A stretch of DNA of 64,000 nt from Trichinella spiralis. Taxonomy: Eukaryota > Nematoda > Enoplea > Trichinellida > Trichinellidae. The translations under genes were made by a program, and so were the position numbers. This document shows, piece after piece, positions 52,113-63,651 of this stretch. Position 1 is the stretch's first letter. Every line of letters begins with the position of its first letter. The notes beneath the pieces are model-generated. The model ran no database searches. It was not told the origin of the DNA and worked only from the letters and a program-made list of their open reading frames with translations. The DNA is taken from assembly GCA_000181795.3 (NCBI GenBank), contig CM012953.1:9972282-10036281 (forward strand), read 5' to 3'.

Positions 52113-52393
52113 TCAATTTGTCGCTTTACTATCAGTCTGGGGTTTCTAAAAATAAAAATAATAAAAGTGATAAAATTAAGAAAATTTAAAGTTCAGTCTA
52201 AAAACATTTACCAAAAGAAAAGCAAAATACATGATGACCATTTCCTATATAATGATAATTGATAATCGATAGCTTTATGAAATAAATTAAAATAGGTTAA
52301 ATATTTCAAATAACTTACGAAAGTATTTTTAAACATAACTTTTAATGCCACTTTTGTCATTTTTATGAGGTCAACAATAGTTTTTCCCAACAT
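52113..52393 (-). CDS. Putative 47-residue upstream ORF of the fibrillarin transcript
   Basis: Three small minus-strand exons, 52393-52319, 52244-52212 and 52145-52113, have good donors (GTAAGT, GTAAAT) and acceptors (TATAG, TTTTTAG) and all join in phase 0. They encode 46-47 residues starting MLGKTIVDLIKMTKVALK, with a hydrophobic centre (MVIMYFAFLL) and a polar end. The TGA at 52115-52113 is separated from the fibrillarin ATG at 52107 by GGACA. The product may be a membrane micropeptide, a regulatory uORF, or chance; the acceptor at 52146 might instead be a trans-splice site for fibrillarin alone. No family recognised. Confidence 0.35.
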
Positions 52394-52407
52394 TTCTACC
52401 ACCCTAC

Positions 52408-53586
52408 TTTACACTTTTATTACATATTTCCATATTAATAACTAATGAAAGTAAGTTTAAACTTTTATTGCACCTAAATTCAATAACTTAAATTAAAAAA
52501 ATTAAAAGTTTCAATCAAATACTGGATTTATTAAAAGTTTGACAAAACTTCGCGATATTACAGTAAGCTTTTTGATAATAAAGATATGTTTTAATTATTG
52601 CAATTTCTATTAACGTGAACTTTTCATAATTAAAATAGAGAATTTATTTTATTTAATTACGCTAAACAGAATTAATTATAATTTTAAAAGAAGATTAACT
52701 TAATTTTATAAAAGGACGAAATTTGCTTCAAATTTACATAAATTTATTAAATGAAAAATTGAATAATTTCAAAATTCTTCCTGAACTTTTTGTAAAAAAA
52801 CAATTAGAATGAAATGGAAAGGTTGAATTGAAAATGTTTTATGTTTTTAAGATTTTGTCGTTTTCATTAAAAATGTATACGGACTGCAATTTAAATTAAA
52901 TAAGAAAATTTTTTTAAAATATTCTTCAATATAGTGGCAGTTTTCTTTTTTCTTTTGTTTAATTTGATCCTGTCAGTATACTGAAGTGTTGAATATCTTG
53001 AATTTCTTTAAATCTATCGAATTCATCAACTTTAAATGAATTTCGAAATTACGCGATACTGATAAGGACAGATCGAAATTTTATATATTATTTTATAATT
53101 CAAAGATATGTCCTAATATATGTGGCATAGCGTGCTTCGTTGTGCTTTTGATTCTTTCACCAATTGACATCATTTTTGTAAACATTGCTTTTCTTTCAAA
53201 TTGCATTCATTTGAATTCTTTTTATCCAAATATCGTTATTTTATTTACTTTACTTATTCAACTGTTTGTCTTAATCTTGACAAAGAAGAATTTAAAGATA
53301 TTTTATAAATCTGAGATGTAATTTTGAGATGGATTTTGGTGTAATCTTTTTTTCTTGAATGTAGAACTTCTATTGTGCAGTAAAATTTTGCTGTTAAAAT
53401 GAGAAAATGCAATGCGAATAACGATTGTTAAGTTTATTTGAATTGTAAACCTGTTGATGTTGAATTATTTTATTTGTATTTTTAAACATTAATGCTTCTT
53501 AATATTTATGTTTTTGAAATTGTGTATTTTCACTTTTGTTGAAATTTAAGAGAAAAGTCGATTAAGCGAGAATTCAGATTTGCACG
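52408..53586. other. Intergenic between divergent fibrillarin and FNTA
   Basis: Very AT-rich, with no ORF, RNA gene or repeat recognised; must contain the promoters of both flanking genes. Confidence 0.55.
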
Positions 53587-55249
53587 ATGGCTGAATCACA
53601 GTGCGTGTTCAACTCTTCAGAATTTAAAGACGTGCAGCCGATTTATCTGTCAGAAGAAGAATCCGGCGTTATTAACATTAGTTGTAGCAAAAAATGTAAT
53701 CCATAATTTTGTTTATTTTGTTAAATTTACATTTGTTACTTTTCACTTTTTTATATGAACATTACGTGCAGATGAGCAGAAAATGTTTTAATCATTGTGT
53801 AATTATTGTAAATTTTGAAGATTTGAAGAATTCATTTTTTTTGAATTAGACAAATACAATTCATTAGTTTAAATATTTATTAGAAAAAGAGTATGATAAT
53901 TGGGTTTTTGACTTGAACTATTGCAAGTTTCAGTTGAAGACGTTTATGCATATTTTCGTGCCCTGTTTAACAAACAAGAAATCAGCGAACGGGCATTGAA
54001 ACTCACTGAAGAGGCAGCGAATTTGAATCCTGCGAATTACACAGTATGGTAAGAAGTGGTTGTAAAATTAAAATAAAAAACTTTATGATTGAAATATTAA
54101 TTAATTAATAATTACGATTAGGTATTATCGTCGAAAAATACTGAAAGAATTGAACAAAGATTTGAAAAACGAAGTAGAATTTTGCTCTCGTATGACAGAT
54201 GAAACTCCAAAAAATTATCAAATATGGTAGTTGTTTTCTTTTTTCTAAATTTTATGTGTTGTTTAATGCTTTATGAAAAAAATAATATTTTTAAGGCATC
54301 ATCGACGACTTTTAATTGAAATTCTTAACGACCCAACTGGCGAGTTGGAATTCACACAATCAATGCTGCAGGAAGATTATAAAAATTATCATGCTTGGCA
54401 GCATCGGTTTGAATATATGTAATCTTTGTTTAAGTAGTTGTTAACTGTATGTTTGAAATAATTTTAGACAGTGGTTGATTAGTCATTTTAAACTTTGGGA
54501 TAATGAATTGGTGTATAGTGAAGAAATGATCAAAAAAGATGCTCGAAATAATTCCGCTTGGAATTATCGTTATTTCGTGATCAATTCTACAACTGGTTTT
54601 GATGCGCAGGTTACCGAACGCGAAATTCAGTACGATATTGCATAATAATTTTCAAATATAATTTATTTGATGTTTCAATTTACAAAAGCTTTGTATGCAA
54701 GTTTTATTCATTTTATTTTACATTTCATTGTTTATTTCAGAATGACGCTGGAAAATATTAAAAAATTGCCACACAATGAAAGCGCTTGGAATTATCTGAA
54801 CGGGTAAGAAATTTAAAATTATCCTTCATGTATCATTAAATTAAAGTATGATATTGTAAAAAGAAAATTTTATCAAGTAATTCAAAATTATGTAATCGAA
54901 TAATTGATTAATGTTTTTTTTATTTTAAATATAAACTGTGCAAAATTGCTTCAGTATTGTGGAAGATCGAGGTCCATCTTCGTTTGAAAATGTAGTCAAC
55001 TTTTGTGAATATCTGCTTTCACAAAAACAAACCTCTCCACAACTGCTGGCATTTCTGTACACGGCATATTTGGACAAATTCCAAAAAACTGAAGATGAGA
55101 ATTTCAAAAATAAAGCAATCAAAGCAAGTTGATCTTGTTGTCAAGCATTTGTTGTAATTATTTATTTACAGATGTGCGATATGCTTCTTGATATGGATCC
55201 GATGCGTCGACATTTTTGGCAACAGTACAAATCGAATGTGAAAGCATGA
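53587..55249 (+). CDS. FNTA: Protein farnesyltransferase/geranylgeranyltransferase type-1 alpha subunit
   Basis: Shared alpha subunit of CaaX prenyltransferases, acting in the cytosol with FNTB or PGGT1B. Exons 53587-53695, 53934-54048, 54122-54226, 54296-54406, 54468-54629, 54741-54803, 54955-55123 and 55172-55249 give 303 residues. PPTA helical-hairpin repeats are evident: [48 protein letters not shown] and [19 protein letters not shown] and [13 protein letters not shown] match FNTA rather than the Rab enzyme alpha subunit, and there is no C-terminal Ig-like or LRR region. Slightly shorter than human (379), mainly at the N-terminus, which lacks the long Pro-rich extension. The last intron is GC-AG (GCAAGT at 55124). 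AATAAA at 55273-55278. Confidence 0.95.
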
Positions 55250-55272
55250 CCATGATTATATATTATATTAAT

Positions 55273-55278
55273 AATAAA
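55273..55278 (+). terminator. Polyadenylation signal of FNTA
   Basis: AATAAA 24 nt after the TGA at 55247-55249. Confidence 0.6.
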
Positions 55279-55329
55279 CCATTATATACATGTGAATTTA
55301 TTTGAAGAAAAAAGAAGTTATTATACAGT

Positions 55330-55337
55330 ATTATGTT

Positions 55338-55370
<33 letters not shown>

Positions 55371-55372
55371 TG
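55330..55372. repeat. (TA)n microsatellite downstream of FNTA
   Basis: Two TA runs separated by a short interruption. Confidence 0.85.
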
Positions 55373-55748
55373 TTTTCTTTTTCTGTTTAAGCGTATAAAA
55401 CAAAAAATTGAAAAAAATAAGATGATGATTTGAAGAAAATTTTTAAAAAGAATTATTATACGTGGGTATTTGGAAATTATTCTTAATTAAATGGTGGCTG
55501 TTGATTTGTTTGACATTGACAAGTGAATGGCAAGTAATTCATGTTTTTTTAACGATTTTAAAAGCAAATGATAGCAAACAACAGTGTAAATGTGTTTTAT
55601 TGAAATATAGATGGATATTAAATTTGAAAAAAAACAAACATGAATATGTATAATATTATGTTTCGATTAATAATCTTTGAGAAATATCATTAGTCATTTT
55701 ATTGGAATAGAATATAGTTGAATTTATAAGTGATATTTAATGTGCTTG

Positions 55749-56057
55749 TCAATCAAAAAATCCGAAATGAACAATGAACGCAGGTGGTGTCTCGAATAAC
55801 ATACACGGCAGAGTGGTGGTAATTAAGTTGGGTGGTCGACAATGATCATTAGCCATTTGGATGGGATATACAATTTCACTGTATTCATCAGCCGCCCGTC
55901 TCGGGTCAACGAGCAGCCGCTGAGGTAGAAAATGGGAAGATGCACAAAGAAGAGGAATTAATTGTCGGCCGTTGCAGAACACACACAACAGCTGACCGGC
56001 AAACCGCGTGCCGTCTGCGTAAAAACAATGAACAAGTGTTTCAGCTAATGGCGCCAT
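55749..56057 (-). CDS. Small hypothetical protein, GC-rich ORF
   Basis: Intronless frame of 102 residues from ATG 56057-56055 (MAPLAETLVHCFYADG...) to TGA at 55749, with an AATAAA on the same strand at 55698-55703, 46 nt past the stop. Composition is far GC-richer than the surroundings. The frame stays open upstream to 56114; alternatively a 66-nt intron (donor GTCAGG near 56117, acceptor ATTAG near 56051) could join it to an upstream frame rich in Asp then Arg (DDDDDDED, YRRRRR), but that frame has no ATG. Cys content (five) and the hydrophobic end (PPAFIVHFGFFD) are notable. Divergent from the BAMBI-like gene, so the block may instead be that gene's GC-rich promoter. No family recognised. 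Confidence 0.38.
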   Translation of the reverse strand: MAPLAETLVHCFYADGTRFAGQLLCVFCNGRQLIPLLCASSHFLPQRLLVDPRRAADEYSEIVYPIQMANDHCRPPNLITTTLPCMLFETPPAFIVHFGFFD

Positions 56058-56293
56058 TGTCAGCGGGCCGGCTTGGCGGCGCCACTTCTGTACACTGTTC
56101 CCCGACCTGACCAATCAGACGCCGCCGCCGACGATAAGTATTCACGTTGATCAATCGTGTTGCTCCATTGGAGAGGTAGAAAAAATCCCAGCAGTCCTCG
56201 TCGTCGTCGTCGTCATCAGTAAACGGCAAAGCAACGAGGGGCCGTGAGGAACATTTTTATTGCGATTATTATTTTCTGCGGCTGACAGTCATC

Positions 56294-57819
56294 ATGCCCA
56301 ACGTCGGTCATAATTTTACCTGCTCATTGTTTATTTCATTCATCTTTGCTATTCATTTTGGTAAGTTCACAAAATTTTCTTTTTCAAACAACAATCATAA
56401 TTAACAATTTCGTATTAAATTATCCTATGTACTACCCTTATTGAGTGTGTGGTGGTGATTGCTGCATAGAAACTCGAAAATTTTCCCTGGTGCAGTTTTT
56501 ATGCTGTATTATTGTAGTATTTTTTAATTCTTATCTTCCTTTCTTGTTAAGATGTGAATATATGCAAATGTTTGCTGTTTCAAATGCATATGTTCAACCG
56601 CAACAGACTGCACTGTTGAATGACCAAATGATAACTTTGATGAAAGTTTTTTAAATGAACAATAAGCATCATTGTGAACTAATTGTATTATTGTTAAATT
56701 CATCGAATATTATTGAGCAATGAGCCGACATTACAGTATATAACAATTCAGAAAGGTGGAGGCATTTGATGTGAACTTTATTCCGCCTCGGCCATGTTCA
56801 AGCAGTTTATTTTTATGTAGACAAGCTACACTTGACCCTGTTGATCCGACTGGGTTATGTTTGTTTAGCGAGTTATTACAAAAAAAGAGAGTAAGAATCA
56901 TTTCTTCTTATTATTTTATAACATATATTTATATTGTCTGTGAATAAACAGTGTTTGGAAATTTGCCATGATTTTTTGACCTAGCCTTATCCGCAAAGCT
57001 GGTGCGGTTTGCCTTGAGAGGACTGGTTTTCAGTTAACATCAATGATTAACAATCATGATAAAGCATTGCTAAGGTGATATTGATCCACTAGATGTCTAG
57101 ACAATAATCTGACAAGCAGTTTGTTTTCTTTTTTTTTGGCTATTTTTCTTCTATTTTTCGATCATAGGCATATATATATATATAGTTTTGTTTATTTTTA
57201 TCTGCAGTTCTAGACCAGACGATGCCAAGATATGATTACAATGTGTTGTCATGAAGTTGGTGGCGCCAGATGTTTTTATTAACAGCTTCAAATTGACGCA
57301 GGAACTGATTTATGTCTATCAGGCGCATTCTAATCTCGCTTGATCAGTAATCAAACAAATTAAACTTGTGCAAATATTTGAAAAAATTTTCACTATTCTT
57401 TCACATTCTTTGAAACATGGCCCAACTGCTTTAAAGTGAAAATACCTTTTTTTCGAAATTATTTCATGATTATTTATTTATTTTTATTAAAAAAATTTTG
57501 AAATGTTTCATGAACAAAATTTTTTTATTTTCATAAGGATAATAATGTCAGTAGATTGTATTTCACAATTTCGACTCTTCTCAAGCACACGACAGTATGA
57601 TATAATTTGTTTTCATGTGGGTCACTGTAATTAACTATTTTTTTTATCAGGTCGAAGGTGCATCTGACTGTGGGGTCATTTCCGGCGTTGTCTTTCTTTC
57701 AGTTTTTGGTCAGAATGCTCTGACCCGTTAGAAAAACTGTCTGTCGATTAGTTTCCAGATATTTAAGCTTCATGAGAGAAATTTTTTCTGGTAAAATTTT
57801 TTCCAATCAAGCTCATATT

Positions 57820-57852
<33 letters not shown>

Positions 57853-58788
57853 ACATGCCTGTTTTGTTTAAGTGCAATATATTATGCATTATGCATTTGT
57901 TGCTGATGTTGCTTATTTGCTGCATTTGAATTCAGGTGAATCATTGTTACTGCGATGTTATTGCAATTTGCCATCATGCATCAAAAGTGCTTACATGTGC
58001 AAATCGAAGATTGGTTGTTTTGAAGATTTTGAACCGTCATCGTGGAAAAACTCAAATCAAAACGGTGTTTGGCGTGGCTGCTTGGAACTGAAAGCAGAAA
58101 AGCCGTACAAATGTGTAACAGAATTTACACTAGAAACTGTCGGCAAGAGTGCAACTGATGGTCATCGTTCATTGTCCAGTGGTGAAAAAGCTGCAGCACT
58201 GTTGGAACAGTTATCAACTGCTGCGGTGGTTCGATGCTGCAAGGAAGATATGTGCAACTATTTCAGCTATTCGGATATCCAAAATCAACATTTGCAGTCG
58301 GATAGTATTTTCTCTGAATCAGGTATGGTTTTTTTGTTGTAATTAAACCTTTTACAAATTTTGATTCATCCCTGAAATGATGATATTTTTAAGACGATAC
58401 AACAGTCGACGATCGACAGAATGGAAGTGAAACTTTTTGGTTTCAGATAGCGATTATTGCAATATCATTAACAGTTAGCTGCATGTTTATAATTTTCCTC
58501 ATCGTTGGATATTATATTTCAAAAACTGGTGCCTTCAAGCTTGCACATCGAACTTCAGATTGGAAAGCAAGACTTTTAAGTATCGCTGATCAGAGGCCAA
58601 GACTTTCGCTCAACAATTCCTCTTTGCATAAATTTAATTTAAATACATTATTGTTTGTTGAACCTAACCAGCCGGTGAAAAGTGAAAGTGCCCGCACAGT
58701 GCTTGTCTCACCAGTCTCTTTATTTTCCACCGAAGATACGGCTACCAAAAATGGGGAGAAGTTGCCAGTTATTGTAATTTTGAAATAA
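56294..58788 (+). CDS. BAMBI-like TGF-beta/BMP pseudoreceptor
   Basis: Membrane protein resembling BAMBI, a receptor-like decoy that dampens TGF-beta/BMP signalling because it lacks a kinase. Exons 56294-56360, 57936-58322 and 58394-58788 (all joined in phase 1) give 282 residues (human BAMBI 260). Exon 1 encodes a signal peptide (NFTCSLFISFIFAIHFG). The ectodomain has the three-finger, cysteine-rich pattern LRCYCNLPSC, AYMCKSKIGCF, a GCLEL segment, and the closing CCKEDMCNY box shared by BAMBI and type I receptors. A transmembrane helix spans about 167-193 (WFQIAIIAISLTVSCMFIIF), followed by only about 89 cytoplasmic residues with no kinase motifs, ending PVIVILK. Stop TAA at 58786; AATAAA at 58794-58799. 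The first intron is 1.6 kb. Similarity to BAMBI is judged from memory of the ectodomain; a receptor gene with a missed kinase exon is excluded by the stop and poly(A) signal. Confidence 0.8.
57823..57853. repeat. (AAT)n microsatellite
   Basis: About ten AAT/ATA units in the first intron of the BAMBI-like gene. Confidence 0.85.
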
Positions 58789-58793
58789 CTGTA

Positions 58794-58799
58794 AATAAA
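58794..58799 (+). terminator. Polyadenylation signal of BAMBI-like gene
   Basis: AATAAA 5 nt after the stop codon; later AATAAA copies downstream may be used instead. Confidence 0.45.
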
Positions 58800-60984
58800 A
58801 TGCAATGACTTCACCACTCTTGAATTTTATGAATTTACGTTTGTTTTTCAAAAATCTATTTGAAAGCATCATCACCTGATGTGTACGTGAACTGTTGAGT
58901 AATAAAATTTTTCACTCTTTATATGGCAGGCATTATTCAGCTAGCATTGTAAAGTAAAATTAAATAATAAAAGCACTATCATCATTATTATTAAATGTTT
59001 ATTTTTACAATCAATTTCGTAACAATATCGTCAGTGGCTTTTTAAAGCGCATCTTTTGTTATTTAAAAAACAAATGAGTAAATAAGAATGTAACAGATGC
59101 AGCAGTGAAATATTGTTACTTTAAATTTTATGCAATTTTCTTTTATATGTACAAATTTATATAAAATAAAAATATATGTGAATTCAATAAAGCCTTTCAA
59201 TCGTTAAATATGCATTTGCAGTTGTGAGTTAATATAATATCCAACTTTTTAATTTCATTTCTTTGTTGTGTGTTGTATTTTATTTGCATTAACTTCATGC
59301 TAAATAAAAGCGTTTTGCTTTTAAATACCAATAAAATAAACTTTAATAGCTTCTCAAATGAAAAACAATTTACATAGTAAGGTTTTTACTGAAGCAAAAT
59401 TATAAAACATTCTGTATTAATATTAAATCAAAACACATTAACTAAATTTAGTATTATTATATTCATTAATTTGATTTTTTGATTATTGTACTGCATTTCA
59501 TAATGTTATCAAGAATTTCGATGTTGATATCGACGATAGTCAGGTTGGCAGCGACTTTATTCTTTTACGCGGAAAATTTAAAATTCCTTCTACAAAATCA
59601 CGAATCCGTCGATCAATAATAGACTTACGTCAAGTCCCTTCGGTTAATTCAGTTATCACTCTAAATCAGGGCTAAACGAACTTTTTATGACATCGACCCC
59701 ATATGATTCCTTGATGCCTCATCGACTTCCAAATTTGCAAAATGAATATTATTAACAATAAATTTCTTTATTATAAGGTACCCTTTTTCCCTTTACTGAT
59801 TCTCGAACAGATTCATTTTACTTTTATGATCAATTATTCTTTCTTCAATTTGTATATCTGTTCCTACAATAGCCGTATTCAGGTAAATAATGATGTAAAT
59901 AACTTCATGATGATGTTGAAGGTGGTTGATAATTTTTTATTTAACTATTATGATATTTTTTACTTGAAAACTTGGCATCGTTAATGAGAAGGGTGTGCTT
60001 GATGAGTAGCAGCAAAGGCACTGATATTTGGCTGGAGAATGGTGAGTTTTAGGCGTAAGTTACCACGTATTTCCAGGTTCAATCTGTTCCTCTACTTTGT
60101 CCTTTCTTGTGGTGTCTCTTGATAGTTCAGAAAATTATAAATTACTGTTCAACGAACTCGTCCAAAAAGATTCAATTTAGTCAATATATGTTTATGTTTA
60201 AAAAATTTTAATCCGGGCAGTATTTTGAACACTAATCTATTTCTCATTATCAAATTATTGTATTATTATCTTAATATTTAACATCACTTATTTATTTATT
60301 ATTAAAAGTGTTACGTAACCTTTCAACACATTATCATAAAGTACTGTCATTTATCTGTAATATCACAATCCAATTAGATTCGATTTTCATACTAAAATTT
60401 CAAAATAAATTTATTTGTAGATTATAAATCGATACAATTATAACTTATAACTAATACCATTTAGTGAGTTACTGTAATTTTATAAATTTCAAATTCACCT
60501 GTAACTAGACAAATTCATTTTCTGTACTTCATTTTCTGAATTTACAGTACTACTTATCAACACATCTACGTCTGAAAACTTGATCACATATGATTAAGTT
60601 TGACTGTCCTACGTTTGATTACATAATCTATTTTTGATGATATTAATGCTGAATCGAAAAATGTGCCTTGTGCTGTACAGCTGCAAACATGATTTTTTGC
60701 ATTTTATCTATTCTTCATTACAAATTTTCATAAATCCTTATTTGCCACCATGTACTGCACGTCAAATATCATTAAGATGCTGCTTTATATACAAAATTAA
60801 TAAATACCTCATGTACAATAAAACAGTAAACATATTACAAAGTCATTTTGAAAATCACATAAATTAATCAAAATCAAATGAAATTACTGTTTTCTTATTT
60901 ATGTGCCGCTAAATATGTTAAAAAAGAAACATCCTGAACTGCCATTTTATTTTCACTTCATTACAAATGTCTTCAATGATTATT
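58800..60984. other. Intergenic between BAMBI-like and RPS3A genes
   Basis: AT-rich with scattered short ORFs that lack protein character. A less AT-rich stretch at about 59520-59720 and 59990-60120 might be old mobile-element debris but has no diagnostic ends. The minus-strand AATAAA for RPS3A is at 60946-60951. Confidence 0.5.
60946..60951 (-). terminator. Polyadenylation signal of RPS3A
   Basis: AATAAA on the minus strand 34 nt past the stop at 60985-60987. Confidence 0.6.
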
Positions 60985-62226
60985 TCAAACGCTGTCTAGC
61001 ACTGGTGGATCATAGCCTTCTGGACGATCGACAAACGTTCCAACTTCTTCTTCATCAGCTTTTTTTCCTGACAATCCGTGCATCTCCATTAAACGGCTCA
61101 CTGAAAAGTTACTTAAATTATTTAAACACTAGCTGTAGTTTTCTTGAAAATATTACTTTCAAACTTTGGGGTTTTCAACACTTTCACTTTACGAATGTAA
61201 ACGTCGTGAAGAGGATAAATTCTCTCGCATGCCTTTTCTATGTCTTTACCAATGCTATCAGGTATCAGTTTCTTCACTACACCTTTCAAGTCGGAATTTG
61301 AAACTTCTTTAGTCATAATTTCGACCATTTTCACATGAATAGCTCGAATCTAAATTTCAGCTTTTAGTGATAAGAATAATAATAAACAAAATAAAAAAAA
61401 TATACTTGTGAATGTTGCGCATAGCAAGTCTTCTTTTGTTGCTCTGGCTGACGTCTCGTAAAACCTATGCAAAATAATCGTAGAAAATATCCATCGGTAG
61501 TTTTTACGTCAGCAAAAGCTTCAATAAGAGTCTAAAACAGAAATGCATGAGTAACCTTTGAACTTCATACTACAGATCTGTGAAAATATGTTAAACTTCA
61601 TACCTGCCATTTTTTAACCAAAGAGCACAATTTATCTCGCGTGAAGTTCATTCCATGGAAATTCGTCAAGCAAGTGTCACCTTGTACATATTCACAAATC
61701 AGTCGAAATTTACGAAAATCCGCTTCATCGTTGTTCAAATCACCAAGTGAAACTTCATACACTCTACCCTTTAAACCTTCAGACGCAATTTCTGAAATCA
61801 TATAATATTAACATATATACATATATGGATACTAAAGCTAATTATAACAAATATTACAATATTTTAAAGTACAAAGAAATGAATTATAAATCTCCATATA
61901 CATACCACCAAAAATAAATGATAAATTAAACAACTAAAGAACAATTGAAAAGCCAACTTTTAATGAACTTAAACTAAAAGTACAACACTATATAAAAGGC
62001 TTATTACTTGTGCCTTGTGTACGATTAACACATGTTTGTCCAATATCTCTATGCATAAACAAAGCTGGAGCTTTTACATTATACCATTCTTTTCTCGTGA
62101 AAGGATCAACGCTGAAACAAACAACATTCAACCATAAATCGCACAACAGAATGAAAAAACATACACTTTCTTTTTTCCACCTTTTTTTCCGGCTTTTGAA
62201 AGTCTCTTATTCTTTCCGACAGCCAT
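60985..62226 (-). CDS. RPS3A: 40S ribosomal protein S3a (eS1)
   Basis: Component of the small ribosomal subunit platform. Exons in gene order 62226-62165, 62111-62008, 61791-61604, 61531-61406, 61349-61157 and 61100-60985 give 262 residues (human 264), all phases closing. The N-terminus [20 protein letters not shown] is nearly identical to other animals. [102 protein letters not shown] and the end [13 protein letters not shown] are diagnostic. The start ATG is the family start. Animal RPS3A genes often host snoRNAs in introns; here the introns are 53-216 nt and I saw no C/D or H/ACA box pair. Confidence 0.97.
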
Positions 62227-62560
62227 TCTGTTAGTAGTCGGTAACTTCCATACACTAATTACTGAAATACTGCCAACAAATCTACAGTTGTTAATTCCGA
62301 AATTGATCTGCAAGTATAAATGACAATAATACAGTAAGAATAAAAGATAAATAAGATTAATTGTGTACTGTAATTTGAATATAAAAATTCATAAAAATAG
62401 CAATAATATAATTTATAAATTAAAATAAACGTGTTTTATCAGCTCATAATATTGAATTAAATATTTTCATATAATGATTACCAAATACCACAATATTAAC
62501 AAATGATTTTGTACATGAATCATATTATTAAGCTAAAAATAAAAAAATGACGAAACATAA
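62227..62560. other. RPS3A upstream region
   Basis: AT-rich, presumably containing the RPS3A promoter. No pyrimidine-tract promoter or other site stands out. Confidence 0.45.
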
Positions 62561-62579
62561 ATGGGCAGATGGCCAATGT

Positions 62580-63000
62580 CTTGCTGATTAGCAGGAGGAA
62601 ATGGATTTTAGAGGTAAGAACACTACAACGAACTGAGAGGTTCCAATGTAATGTTCGATCCAACTGTGTGCGGAACAGTTGAATTTCACTAACGGGTCAC
62701 TGGCCCTCTCTCAGGCTTATCAGCGTTAATTAAGTTCGGGAACAAAAACACATGGAAACTAAAATTTATTCAGGAAGAATCGCACAACACACACACAAAC
62801 ACGTGGTCACACTTCCGCTCGCGTTCACGCTCGCCCATTACTCGCCGATTACGTCACCACTACAACAACATCGGTTACGGTAGCAGATAGGGATGTTTGC
62901 AACCTGTGAGGACAGAGAAATAAAAACTTGCCAGTAGCGATGAGTACAAGCTGCCAGTATTTTTGGAATCCTAAGGCCGGCTCCACACAGGCCATACGTA
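62580..63000. other. GC-richer block, possible mobile-element debris
   Basis: About 400 bases with higher GC than the flanks, no long ORF, a (CA)n run at about 62788-62803 and short CG-containing words (CGCTCGCGTTCACGCTCGCC at 62818-62837). It could be an LTR or MITE fragment, or a promoter CpG-like stretch. No terminal repeats or target duplications found, so it is not called a mobile element. Confidence 0.3.
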
Positions 63001-63406
63001 ACGGAATTTAACAATTTCTCTATTCAAATTCTGCATTTAACACAACAAAAGTTTTTTTGGCAAAATAAAAACTAATTAATTTTAGGTTCGCACACTTTGT
63101 AAATTTCCTTCGAAACAGTTTAATTAAAAAATACGATTAAACTAGGCCAATTCATATACGTCAGAACCAGAAAATAAAACAAAGAAATGTTATTATAACT
63201 TAAACCATAGATGAAGCAGATACAAAAAAAATTTGCATGCGTGCAGTGGAACACGCATCAAATGATAAAAACAAAAAACATGATACAAACAAAGAAAATT
63301 ACAGAACATCTATGTTGACGCCATTAACATCCATATGAAAAATCAATCATTGGAAACACAAAACAGCAATAATATGCGCACAGTGAAAAAACATTAATAC
63401 TAAGAT

Positions 63407-63651
63407 GCTTTTCTCTCATTGGTCATTACCCACGCTATTTTATTGGACCGTCAAATCTTAATCACAACTGAAGAGTTTGAATTAATGAGCAATTATACAA
63501 AAAAATCCAATGCGACAAAGACTTCACTGAGCAATTAGACAAGGAAAACCAATACGACAAAGACTTCACGGCCAAATAAAATGAAAACTAATACGACAAA
63601 GATTTGGCGGTCTAATAAAATAGCGTGGGCAAAGACCAATGAGAGAAAAGC
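63407..63651. mobile_element. Inverted-repeat element (MITE-like), 245 bp
   Basis: Two 53-base arms, 63407-63459 and 63599-63651, are inverted copies of each other with 4 mismatches (49/53 identical by eye). The plus-strand left arm starts GCTTTTCTCTCATTGGTCAT. The arms enclose a 139-base centre. The centre carries a tandem repeat of about 41 bases: GAGCAATTA-ACAA...CGACAAAGACTTCAC at 63487-63527 and 63528-63569, with a third partial unit at 63588-63608 running into the right arm. The structure would fold into a long hairpin. No target-site duplication was identified, so it may be a MITE, a transposon internal fragment or a locally formed palindrome. Confidence 0.65.

Noticed and set aside
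55749-56229. Spliced model joining an Asp/Arg-rich upstream frame to the small GC-rich ORF
   Set aside because: Phase allows it, but the upstream frame has no ATG before a stop, so the intronless model is reported instead.
62645-62665. tRNA B-box-like GTTCGATCC
   Set aside because: No matching A box or cloverleaf around it.
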